Below the pieces are notes generated by a model, which was not told the origin of the DNA, made no database searches, and saw only the letters and a program-made list of their open reading frames with translations. From NCBI GenBank assembly GCA_017461605.1, contig JAFTXN010000001.1, positions 53,371 to 117,370 on the forward strand: 64,000 nt of DNA. The letters are read 5' to 3'. This DNA is from Bacteroidaceae bacterium (GTDB lineage Bacteria; Bacteroidota; Bacteroidia; Bacteroidales; Bacteroidaceae). Below, one piece after another: positions 51,255 through 58,858 of this stretch. The position numbers and the translations under genes were made by a program. Each line of letters starts with the position of its first letter. The first letter of the stretch is position 1.

Positions 51255-52517
51255 ATGAGCACAACTATCAAAGCCCTACTTCGGCCAAGTTCTGCAATGG
51301 GAAGCTCGGGCACCATTATCTATCGTGTATGCCGCCACCGACGCACTGCCATTGTTTCATCGGGGATACAAATCACTCAGCAGCTGTGGGACAGCGCATC
51401 ACAACAAATGACAGACTCCTGCGACATCCGGTTGAGGAAATCAGAGCAGGCCCAACAGATCAACGAATGCATCAAGTGTGACAAAAAGCTGCTTTACGAC
51501 ATTGCTACCCGGCTCCGAGAAACCAAGGGAGAGACCTTTACCGCCCATGATGTATGCGTACAATTTCGCCAATTACATCAGATGCCAAGTTTCCCAAAGT
51601 TCATACAACAAGAGATAGAGCGCTTGCAAAAGGACAAGCGATTCTCCACCGCGGAAAAATATCACACATCACTTCGACACCTACGTCGTTTCTTATCCAC
51701 CCCGGACATACCCATCAGTAGTTTGACGCCACAAATCATACAGCAATTTGAGGAGTATCTGCTCCTGCAACACGTCTGTCCTAACTCTGCATCGGCCTAC
51801 ATGCGTAGCCTCTCGGCCTGCTACCATCGTGCTATTAAGGCATTTGAGTTGCCCGACTCGCATCCTTTCGACAACGTCTTTACCGGTGTGGCACATACCC
51901 GAAAACGCGCCATCACGCAGAGTGTTCTGCGAAAAATCATTGATATGGATCCACCTCAGAGTATCAAAGCAGCCTTGGCACGCGATATTTTTCTGTTCAG
52001 CTTTTATGCACGTGGCATGTCTTTGGTTGACATCCTATACCTCCGCAAGGAGAACATTACCGGCAACATCCTATGCTATCAACGACGCAAGACAGGGCAG
52101 TGGTTGCAGATACATCTAGAACCATGTATGAAAGAAATCCTGAGACGCTATGCCTCTCCAACACGAACGACCCCCTACTTATTCCCCATCATTACGACCT
52201 CTGATGCAGAAACGGCTTACCACCAATACCGTCACTACCTGGCGGCCTACAATTACCAACTAAGAAACATCGGAAAACTCCTCAAACTTGACATACCCCT
52301 GACAGGATATGTCGCACGCCACACTTGGGCCACAGCAGCACGAAACAGTGGAATCGCCACGCCCATCATCAGTGCATGCCTGGGACATACATCCGAACGC
52401 ACCACACTCATCTACCTCGACTCACTTGACAACAACTTACTGGACAAAGCCAACAGAAAAATAATCGGGAAACTAAAGCACAAAAAAATCACCGCTCTTC
52501 GCAAGAGTGGTGAATAA
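51255..52517 (+). CDS. Tyrosine recombinase/integrase adjoining an invertible promoter
   Basis: This 420-residue recombinase has an N-terminal arm-binding-like domain (1-90), a SAM-like core-binding domain (about 110-220) and a catalytic domain. Catalytic positions are seen in SFYARGMSLVDIL (Arg), YQRRKTGQW (Lys), GYVARHTWATAA (variant of HxxR, Ala-Arg), LGHTSERTT (His) and the nucleophile Tyr in TLIYLDS. The last codons lie within the left inverted repeat at 52496-52516, and the stop survives inversion (TAA or TAG). Its position suggests it flips the adjacent promoter. Confidence 0.88.
   Translation: MSTTIKALLRPSSAMGSSGTIIYRVCRHRRTAIVSSGIQITQQLWDSASQQMTDSCDIRLRKSEQAQQINECIKCDKKLLYDIATRLRETKGETFTAHDVCVQFRQLHQMPSFPKFIQQEIERLQKDKRFSTAEKYHTSLRHLRRFLSTPDIPISSLTPQIIQQFEEYLLLQHVCPNSASAYMRSLSACYHRAIKAFELPDSHPFDNVFTGVAHTRKRAITQSVLRKIIDMDPPQSIKAALARDIFLFSFYARGMSLVDILYLRKENITGNILCYQRRKTGQWLQIHLEPCMKEILRRYASPTRTTPYLFPIITTSDAETAYHQYRHYLAAYNYQLRNIGKLLKLDIPLTGYVARHTWATAARNSGIATPIISACLGHTSERTTLIYLDSLDNNLLDKANRKIIGKLKHKKITALRKSGE
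52496..52516 (+). repeat. Left inverted repeat (recombination site)
   Basis: This 21-bp sequence starts TCTTCGCAAGAGTGGTGAAT and overlaps the last codons of the recombinase gene. It is an exact reverse complement of 52835-52855. A smaller dyad (TCTT CGC AAGA) lies inside it. Confidence 0.92.
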
Positions 52518-52524
52518 ACTTCTG

Positions 52525-52556
52525 CAAAGATAGAAAAGAAAAGCCACAAAAGCAAA
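52525..52556 (-). promoter_or_regulatory. Phase-variable promoter, full -33/-7 match
   Basis: On the minus strand TTTG (52556-52553), a 20-bp spacer and TATCTTTG (52532-52525) match the Bacteroidetes consensus in both boxes and spacing. Transcription would begin near the left repeat and run antisense into the recombinase gene. Confidence 0.78.
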
Positions 52557-52644
52557 TTCTCAAAACAAATATCAACAGTCCTTAACACAATGGCGCTCTT
52601 TGGAAAATCCAGAGGGTGAGATGCATAAACGGCTATGAACTAAG

Positions 52645-52700
52645 AAATACCCCCTCCGCTTCGCTCGTCCCCCTACATTATGGGGACAGCCCCATCCGGC
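52645..52700. repeat. Partial MITE-like repeat inside the invertible segment
   Basis: AAATACCCCCTCCGCTTCGC and the following GTCCCCCTACATTATGGGGA resemble the left half of the 51103-51167 element; the right inverted terminus is missing. Confidence 0.55.
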
Positions 52701-52742
52701 CCGATTGCCCACGATGTGCTCGATGCAAGCGCAAACAAAGAT

Positions 52743-52783
52743 GTTTGACATTTGTGCAACACTGTGTTTGACATGTTTGACAT
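52743..52783 (+). repeat. Three GTTTGACAT direct repeats
   Basis: GTTTGACAT occurs at 52743, 52766 and 52775, the last two abutting. It may be a binding site for a recombinase accessory factor or regulator, but this is a guess. Confidence 0.55.
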
Positions 52784-52834
52784 CGATCCTCCCGGTGGGG
52801 AATGCAAGTCGCTAGAAGTCAGCCATATGCAATC

Positions 52835-52855
52835 TATTCACCACTCTTGCGAAGA
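52835..52855 (-). repeat. Right inverted repeat (recombination site)
   Basis: TATTCACCACTCTTGCGAAG plus one base is the exact reverse complement of 52496-52516. It lies 178 bp before the upxY start. Confidence 0.92.
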
Positions 52856-53002
52856 CTGATGAAAAACCGACCATGTGGGGATCAGACTTGACACACATGA
52901 ACAAGGGAGTGCTTGCAGCTCCCGAAGGAAACAGTCTTACCATTGTTTCGTTCCGCCGAAATACGCTTTCGGGGTGTCTGAAAACTTTACACTCCGGCCT
53001 TA

Positions 53003-53029
53003 GCCTTTCAAGAAACTAAAGGTCTTTTT
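53003..53029 (+). terminator. Possible attenuator in the upxY leader
   Basis: CCTTT and AAAGG arms around a 9-nt loop are followed by TCTTTTTG immediately before the upxY start. It is a weak terminator-like structure in a leader where UpxY-type antiterminators are known to act. Confidence 0.3.
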
Positions 53030-53033
53030 GTTC

Positions 53034-53564
53034 ATGGAAGAAGCGTGGTTTGTCATAAGAGGGGTATTTGGTAAAGCAGGAGCCCTACATCATGTGCTTG
53101 ACGAATACGGAATAAGGAACTTCTATCCACTACGCTACCGCAAAGGAGACATTCACCGAAGACTCATCCCTGCCATTCCCAACCTGTGTTTCGTATACAC
53201 AAACCGCGAGAGAGTTTTCAACATCATCGATCACCTGGAAGAGCACCAAGACCTCTGTCGGTTTCTCACTCCCTACATCGATCCCATCACACACCAGATC
53301 ATGACCGTGCCCACCCATCAGATGGATAGATTTATATCAGCCTTCAACATCATGGGCGAACGAGCTATCTGGATCGATCCTCAAACAGCCAACTACCGTA
53401 AAGGAGACCGCGTGCGCATCGTGGGGGGCGACTTCAAAGGCATCGAAGGCCACATCGTGCGGTGCTACGGGCAGCAACGCGTGGCCGTTGTGTTGGAAGG
53501 TATTGCAGCCATTGCTACAGCATACATCCCTACCCCACTGCTCGAAAAGATACTACAGCCATGA
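53034..53564 (+). CDS. UpxY-family transcription antiterminator (NusG-like)
   Basis: This 176-residue protein starts MEEAWFVIRGVFGKAGALHH. It has a NusG N-terminal domain (about 1-110, with PAIPNLCFVYTNRERV) and a C-terminal KOW segment (KGDRVRIVGGDFKGIEGHIV). In Bacteroides, UpxY proteins are the first gene of capsule operons and prevent premature termination in their own leader. Here it follows the right inverted repeat by 178 bp and overlaps the next gene by 4 bp (ATGA). A TTG two codons upstream is less likely as the start. Confidence 0.92.
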   Translation: MEEAWFVIRGVFGKAGALHHVLDEYGIRNFYPLRYRKGDIHRRLIPAIPNLCFVYTNRERVFNIIDHLEEHQDLCRFLTPYIDPITHQIMTVPTHQMDRFISAFNIMGERAIWIDPQTANYRKGDRVRIVGGDFKGIEGHIVRCYGQQRVAVVLEGIAAIATAYIPTPLLEKILQP

Positions 53565-54508
53565 ACCCCAAGTATCTGCAGAAACTATCTCACGACCTGC
53601 TACAAACGAATTGTCATGGCGCAAGTGCGGAGAGACTTTGCAACATGACAAAGGCAGCTCTGCGGATATTGGCACTATTGGAAGTCGACGGCCGAGAAGG
53701 TGATTGGGGAAGCTATCAGACTTGGCGAAACAAACTGAAAGAGATCTACAATGCCCTGCAAAAGGCCATACTCAGTTCCCCCTCAACCGCCGACTGCGCC
53801 TACATGCTCAAAGCCATGCTTGACATCTCTGCTGAGAACATGGCACCAATCACACCGACAGAAAGAGAGACATGCGAAATCATGGCCAATAATCTGGTGG
53901 AAAACCACCTGAAGCGTATCAAGGGATATCTCGGAGAGATACATTGGGAGACACAAACAGCCATCCTCCACCTCATCATCACGCTGTATGCCTGCCAGCC
54001 GGATCCCGATGAACCCGCATTCTGTTTTCTGCAAGAGCAATTGGCAAATGAGACAGAACGAATGCAAACCGCCTCATCCCAACAGGTACAAACGCGCGAG
54101 GAAACAGTTGCACACATCGCACTTTTGGTCAGGAACCGCAATGCATTTTTAGACAAGAGTTATGACAACCTATTGAGCGAAGCCATCAGATGCAACATCG
54201 AGACTCCTATAAAAACAATACTAACCCAAGAATCAAGCCCTACGACAAGCCTCGGCGCACCAACAGAGCACCTGAACGCAAACGAAATCCGCTTTCTCTG
54301 CCTCTGCCATGACATTCTGAGCGAATGCATCTCAGCCGACCACTTTGGCAGACTGACCCACCAACTTGGCAACCTGTTCTCGCAACAAAGCCTCAGCACT
54401 CCTCCCGATACCGACTTAGGCAACCAAGTTCGCACCCAAGCCATCCTGCAAGGCATCACGGAAACGATGGCAGCCGCCCGACTCTGCATTTGTTGTAATT
54501 GCGGATAA
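53561..54508 (+). CDS. Unknown protein in the UpxZ position
   Basis: This 315-residue soluble, mostly alpha-helical protein starts MNPKYLQKLSHDLLQTNCHG. I do not recognise a confident domain. Its place directly after upxY with an ATGA overlap is where UpxZ, the trans-acting antagonist of other loci's UpxY proteins, is found in Bacteroides. Some helical segments (TAILHLIITLYACQPDPDEP) recall UpxZ, but the protein is about twice the usual length of about 160 residues. It ends in a cysteine-rich tail (RLCICCNCG). The lower GC region begins after it. Confidence 0.5.
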   Translation: MNPKYLQKLSHDLLQTNCHGASAERLCNMTKAALRILALLEVDGREGDWGSYQTWRNKLKEIYNALQKAILSSPSTADCAYMLKAMLDISAENMAPITPTERETCEIMANNLVENHLKRIKGYLGEIHWETQTAILHLIITLYACQPDPDEPAFCFLQEQLANETERMQTASSQQVQTREETVAHIALLVRNRNAFLDKSYDNLLSEAIRCNIETPIKTILTQESSPTTSLGAPTEHLNANEIRFLCLCHDILSECISADHFGRLTHQLGNLFSQQSLSTPPDTDLGNQVRTQAILQGITETMAAARLCICCNCG

Positions 54509-54535
54509 GCAAACACCTAAAATGGCCGAAACAAT

Positions 54536-54592
54536 CCGGACAGCGCTTCGCCCTAAGGTAAGGGAGATGCCCGTAGGGCAGAGGGGTATGAA
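54536..54592. repeat. Partial MITE-like repeat after the UpxZ-position gene
   Basis: GACAGCGCTTCGCCCTAAGG through GAGGGGTATGAA matches the right half of the 51103-51167 element. Confidence 0.55.
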
Positions 54593-55054
54593 AGAACAAA
54601 GCAAGCACAAATGCTCATCAACCCGGAGAGTTTCCGTATCGCAAAGCACTATTGCAGCATGGCAATAAAATCACCTTACTGCCATAGTTGCTGCCATATC
54701 CTAAACAATTGGGAACCTGACTTTTGCTACAGAAAATGGCAGCAGGGCAGTAAAACAGCAAATAAAAATCCCCTGTATGGATAAAAATCCTCGTAGTACT
54801 TTCTGAGGTGTATGACAGATTATCCCCAAGAGACCAAAGTCGGATGATATGCATTCAACAGACTGCACACCACATTATATCCATGACTATCAAAAACTTA
54901 AAAACCTGCAGATTTCGCCCCAGCTCATAGCCATCACATCACAGAGTGACAGATAAAACAGCAAAATAAAAACCCTGGGAACGTGCACTATTCCATTCAA
55001 AAGGAAAAGTATCTCGGAATCCTCCACGCTCCTGCTCTTCAGATTTCCCCAACC
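54593..55054. other. Leader region before the polysaccharide genes
   Basis: No gene is recognised. It is A/T-richer than the DNA to its left. GGCAGTAA at 54743 and TTACTGCC at 54677 are inverted but too far apart to call a hairpin. Confidence 0.4.
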
Positions 55055-56590
55055 ATGTCTCAGACCGGCACAAATAACAAACGGATAGCGAAGAATACGC
55101 TGATGCTGTACTTCCGGATGCTTCTACTAATGGGAGTCACCCTATATACATCTCGCGTTGTACTAAAGGTTCTGGGTGTTGAAGATTTTGGACTTTATTC
55201 TGTTGTAGGTTCGATTACTACATTCTTAGGGTTCATAAACACATCTATGACCGCAGCTGCACAAAGATTTCTGTCCTACTCAAAAGGAAAGGATTCTGCA
55301 GAAGGTCAAAATAAAACATTTAATTCGATATTTCTTTCTCAAACTCTTATAACTCTGCTCATACTTGTTGTGGGTGAGACTCTTGGAACTCTCTACATAC
55401 AAAACTTTCTAAATGTTGCACAAGAAAGACTACCGGCAGCACATATAGTCTTCCAGTGTTCACTCTTTGCTTTTCTATGTAAAGCCATATCAGTCCCATA
55501 TACCGCTTCTATAATTGCAAACGAACACATGAGTGCATATGCAAAAATCAGTATCATCGAAGGACTTTTCCTATTGCTTGTTGTAATTCTATTACCATTT
55601 GCAAATACGGATAAACTGATTTGTTATGCCATTTCAATGTTCGTTGTTACATTCTCTATACAATTATGTTATCGGCTTTATTGCAGAAAATATTTTTCGG
55701 AATGCCATATAAAGAGAAATTGGGATAGAAAGAGCATACGCAAGATTTTTAATTATGGAGGATGGAACCTCCTTGGGGCATTTTCTTCTGTTACCATAGA
55801 TCAAGGTGTCAACATTATACTAAATTCATTCTTTGGATTGATTGTTAATGCAGCTCGGGGTATAGCATTCCAAATTAGCGCAGCAGTATCATCCTTATCC
55901 GGTAATTTTCAACAAGCAATAAACCCTCAGATAGTCAAGTCCTATGCATGCAACGATTTCACTGGAATGCATAGCCTCATCATGAAAGGCACACGCTTAT
56001 CATTCTTCATGCTTTTTACGCTTGCAACACCCATTATGTTCAACCTTGAAAAGGTTTTATGTATTTGGCTCGGAGAGGTTCCCCCGTATACACTTCTGTT
56101 TTGCCAATTGGCCATAATCAATTCACTTATCACCTCATTTTCCGGCATGCTTTTAACAGGAGCTATGGCAACCGGAAATATAAAGAAATACCAAATAATC
56201 GTTGCCAGTATCAACCTGATGAATCTGCCATTATCATGGGGTTGCCTATATTTATATCCCAATCCCTATCTAACAATGTACATTATGATAGGCATCTCTA
56301 TCATAGCCTTTTGCACAAGATTATATCTGGTAAGCGAGCTGATACATCTGAGTAAAATTCAATTTATAAAAAAGGTCTTTGTACCTATCATCAAGGTGTG
56401 TACATTGACCCTTTCCATCTTATTCCTATTCTATCATTACATTGAGGTTCCATCCGGATTTATCCCCCTTATTCTTTTTATCAGTCTATGTCTGTGCGTA
56501 GTTCTTATCAGCATTTTCTTATTCGGGATTAACCAACAAGAGCGACAAATGGCATTGACTTTCATCAAAAAGAAAACTATGAGAAAATGA
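55055..56590 (+). CDS. wzx: Oligosaccharide flippase (Wzx)
   Basis: This 511-residue protein has about 12-14 hydrophobic helices. It starts MSQTGTNNKRIAKNTLMLYF, then TLYTSRVVLKVLGVEDFGLY, the common opening of capsule flippases in this phylum. It moves lipid-linked repeat units across the inner membrane. The ATG at 55055 is chosen; the frame is open from 54983. Base composition is much AT-richer than the left half of the window. It overlaps the next gene by 4 bp. Confidence 0.92.
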   Translation: MSQTGTNNKRIAKNTLMLYFRMLLLMGVTLYTSRVVLKVLGVEDFGLYSVVGSITTFLGFINTSMTAAAQRFLSYSKGKDSAEGQNKTFNSIFLSQTLITLLILVVGETLGTLYIQNFLNVAQERLPAAHIVFQCSLFAFLCKAISVPYTASIIANEHMSAYAKISIIEGLFLLLVVILLPFANTDKLICYAISMFVVTFSIQLCYRLYCRKYFSECHIKRNWDRKSIRKIFNYGGWNLLGAFSSVTIDQGVNIILNSFFGLIVNAARGIAFQISAAVSSLSGNFQQAINPQIVKSYACNDFTGMHSLIMKGTRLSFFMLFTLATPIMFNLEKVLCIWLGEVPPYTLLFCQLAIINSLITSFSGMLLTGAMATGNIKKYQIIVASINLMNLPLSWGCLYLYPNPYLTMYIMIGISIIAFCTRLYLVSELIHLSKIQFIKKVFVPIIKVCTLTLSILFLFYHYIEVPSGFIPLILFISLCLCVVLISIFLFGINQQERQMALTFIKKKTMRK

Positions 56591-57768
56591 AATTAGCCAA
56601 GAAAAAAGACTGTACGGCTTGCATGGCATGTATTGATAGTTGCTCTCACCAAGCACTCAGTTCATCTATCGATCCAGACGGATATTATCAGATTGATTTT
56701 GACACTAACAAATGTGTGGAGTGTGGCTTATGCACCCGAACATGCCCCGTGCTTTCACCCCCAAGGAAAAGCATTGAGGAGTCAAGACCATACGCGGCTT
56801 GGAACACCCATCAGAATTTAAGAAAAAAGAGTGCTTCGGGAGGTGCTTTTTCAGCAATTGCTTCTGCTATTCTTCAAGAAAGAGGAGTGGTTTACGGGGC
56901 AGCCATTGAGGGGTTTGAAATCAGACATAAAAGGATTGAGCGTATTGAAGATTTGCCACCACTATTGGGGAGCAAGTATCAACAGAGCATCATGAACGGG
57001 GTTTATAAGAGCATAATCCAAGATTTGAAAAATGGGCGCATTGTGCTCTTCTGCGGCATGGCTTGTCAAGTGGCCGGTCTGAAAGCCGTCTTAGGGAAGT
57101 GCAACACCGAAAACCTCTACACCATCGACACCATTTGCGGCGGCTTGTCCACTATGCTGCCCATGCTACAGCTAAAGCAAAGTGGAAGATACACCGGAAT
57201 TGTCTCCTTTCGAGACAAGGAGAATGGTTGGCAGAGCAAAGGTTTTCGTTATGCTCTGAAGATGCAAAAAACGGATGGAAGTGTTGAAAACCTTGGACTG
57301 GATAATCTTGTTCTGAATACATTTTCTTCGAAACTACTCAAACGCAGTTCGTGCCTTGACTGTCAATTCACGGGAAACAATCGCTACAGCGATTGCACCA
57401 TTGGCGACTTTTGGGGTGATGACAAATTTAAGGATCAACACTGTGAAGGACTCTCAATCTTAGTTACTCACAATGAACGTATATTTCCCTTACTGAAAAG
57501 AACAAACATCAGCATCACTCCCATCCGTTTTCATGATTTCATCCATGGAAACCATAATTACTATTGGACTCACTACCCACAAATAAGGCACTTCTTTAGT
57601 CGCAAAAGAGCACTGGCTGCAATGAGACAAGGAAAGAGTAATATTGCTGCACACTTAATGCGGCCAAATTCCATGGCCGGCATTTATATGAGAATATACC
57701 TCAAACTGAATTTTCTGTTGAGAAAATCCTTTATGCTTAAATTCCTAAAGACTCAGAAATATGTGTAA
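56587..57768 (+). CDS. Ferredoxin-type F420H2-dehydrogenase beta-subunit-like protein of polysaccharide loci
   Basis: This 393-residue protein has two 4Fe-4S motifs at the N-terminus (CTACMACIDSC near 9-19, and CVECGLCTRTCPV), followed by the FrhB/FdhB-like domain with KSASGGAFSAIA, FCGMACQVAGL and SDCTIGDFWG. Such proteins are commonly paired with polysaccharide pyruvyltransferase homologues in exopolysaccharide loci, presumably as flavin-dependent redox enzymes. The reaction is not known. It overlaps wzx by 4 bp and the pyruvyltransferase homologue by 8 bp. Confidence 0.87.
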   Translation: MKLAKKKDCTACMACIDSCSHQALSSSIDPDGYYQIDFDTNKCVECGLCTRTCPVLSPPRKSIEESRPYAAWNTHQNLRKKSASGGAFSAIASAILQERGVVYGAAIEGFEIRHKRIERIEDLPPLLGSKYQQSIMNGVYKSIIQDLKNGRIVLFCGMACQVAGLKAVLGKCNTENLYTIDTICGGLSTMLPMLQLKQSGRYTGIVSFRDKENGWQSKGFRYALKMQKTDGSVENLGLDNLVLNTFSSKLLKRSSCLDCQFTGNNRYSDCTIGDFWGDDKFKDQHCEGLSILVTHNERIFPLLKRTNISITPIRFHDFIHGNHNYYWTHYPQIRHFFSRKRALAAMRQGKSNIAAHLMRPNSMAGIYMRIYLKLNFLLRKSFMLKFLKTQKYV

Positions 57769-58843
57769 TAAGAGCGTAAATATCATCACCATTCACAACG
57801 AGCCTAATTATGGGGCATTGTTACAGGCTTATGCTTTGTATCATGTCATAGAGACTTTGGGATACACTCCAAGGATGATTAACTTGGGGATGCAATTCCG
57901 AAAATATCCCTATAATGTGCCTTATCGCATGCTGGTTGCCATACATAACTGGTTGAAAGGATATAATCATTGCTACCAAATTGCACAAAGTTTCTGCCAA
58001 AGAAACGAGCCTAATCTTTTGGGGGACTTCCAAACGGCTGAACAATTGCGAAACTATCCATGGGATGAGAATGACATCTATCTGGTAGGCAGCGACCAAG
58101 TGTGGAATCCCTTTATCACAGGCAATTTGCAACCGGCTTACACTCTGAGTTTCTTAGCAGATAAATGTATCAACCGTTACTCCTACGCTGCTTCTTTAGG
58201 ACACATCAAGGATGAAGCTCGGCGTGCTCAGAAATTGGACATTCAACATACGCTTAGGAAATTCAAGGAAATCACCGTACGCGAGCAGTTTGGGGTTGAG
58301 TTCTTGCAAAAGAATGGCATTCCTGCTACTGAAGTTGTCGACCCCACGTTGCTCGTTGATAGCTATGAACACCTTCTGCCTCGTAAAAAAGAAGATATTC
58401 CACAGATTTTGTATTTAGCTTTAGGCGAGGATGAGCCTATGAACCAATTCGCACAAGACGTGGCAAATAAATATCATCTACCTCTCAGGAAAGTATACGG
58501 GTATCTGCAACCCTCTCGCACAATCAACAAGAGGTTTCTGCCGGTGGAAGAATGGTTGTACCAAATTGCATGTTCAAGAGTGATTGTTACCAATAGTTTT
58601 CATGCCATGGTCTTTTCTGTGTTGTTCGGCCGCGATTTCTATGTCTATATCAGTAATCCTAGCAAGGTGTTCCGCATAGAAAACCTTCTCAAAAAACTAA
58701 ACTTGCATCAACGGATTGTTTCAAACATTGACCAAGTGCACCCTAATAGGCATCCGGCATATGATGAAATTACTCTCAAACTGGCAGAGTATCGCAAGTC
58801 ATCCTTAAACAAACTGAATGATATGCTCAAAGAAAACCTCTAA
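57761..58843 (+). CDS. Polysaccharide pyruvyltransferase-family protein
   Basis: This 360-residue protein starts with NIITIHNEPNYGALLQAYAL, characteristic of the PS_pyruv_trans family, with LVGSDQVWNP near residue 110 and RVIVTNSFHAMVFSVLFGRDFYV near 275. Members transfer pyruvate from phosphoenolpyruvate to sugars as ketals, though many are of unproven function. Its overlap with the ferredoxin-like protein suggests they act together on the glycan. Confidence 0.88.
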   Translation: MCNKSVNIITIHNEPNYGALLQAYALYHVIETLGYTPRMINLGMQFRKYPYNVPYRMLVAIHNWLKGYNHCYQIAQSFCQRNEPNLLGDFQTAEQLRNYPWDENDIYLVGSDQVWNPFITGNLQPAYTLSFLADKCINRYSYAASLGHIKDEARRAQKLDIQHTLRKFKEITVREQFGVEFLQKNGIPATEVVDPTLLVDSYEHLLPRKKEDIPQILYLALGEDEPMNQFAQDVANKYHLPLRKVYGYLQPSRTINKRFLPVEEWLYQIACSRVIVTNSFHAMVFSVLFGRDFYVYISNPSKVFRIENLLKKLNLHQRIVSNIDQVHPNRHPAYDEITLKLAEYRKSSLNKLNDMLKENL

Positions 58844-58858
58844 CAGAAACCAAGGATT

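Larger units (their letters stand above)
52517..52834. other. Invertible promoter segment, currently OFF orientation
   Basis: This 318-bp segment is bounded by the 21-bp inverted repeats. It contains no gene but carries one strong promoter facing the recombinase 3' end, a MITE-like fragment and three GTTTGACAT direct repeats. No TAnnTTTG box points toward upxY in this orientation. Inversion would place the promoter about 10 bp inside the right repeat, reading into upxY. Confidence 0.82.

Noticed and set aside
51255-54508. Complete integrative element or prophage
   Set aside because: There is an integrase and repressor, but no structural, replication or transfer genes and no att duplication was seen. 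The integrase fits a promoter invertase better.
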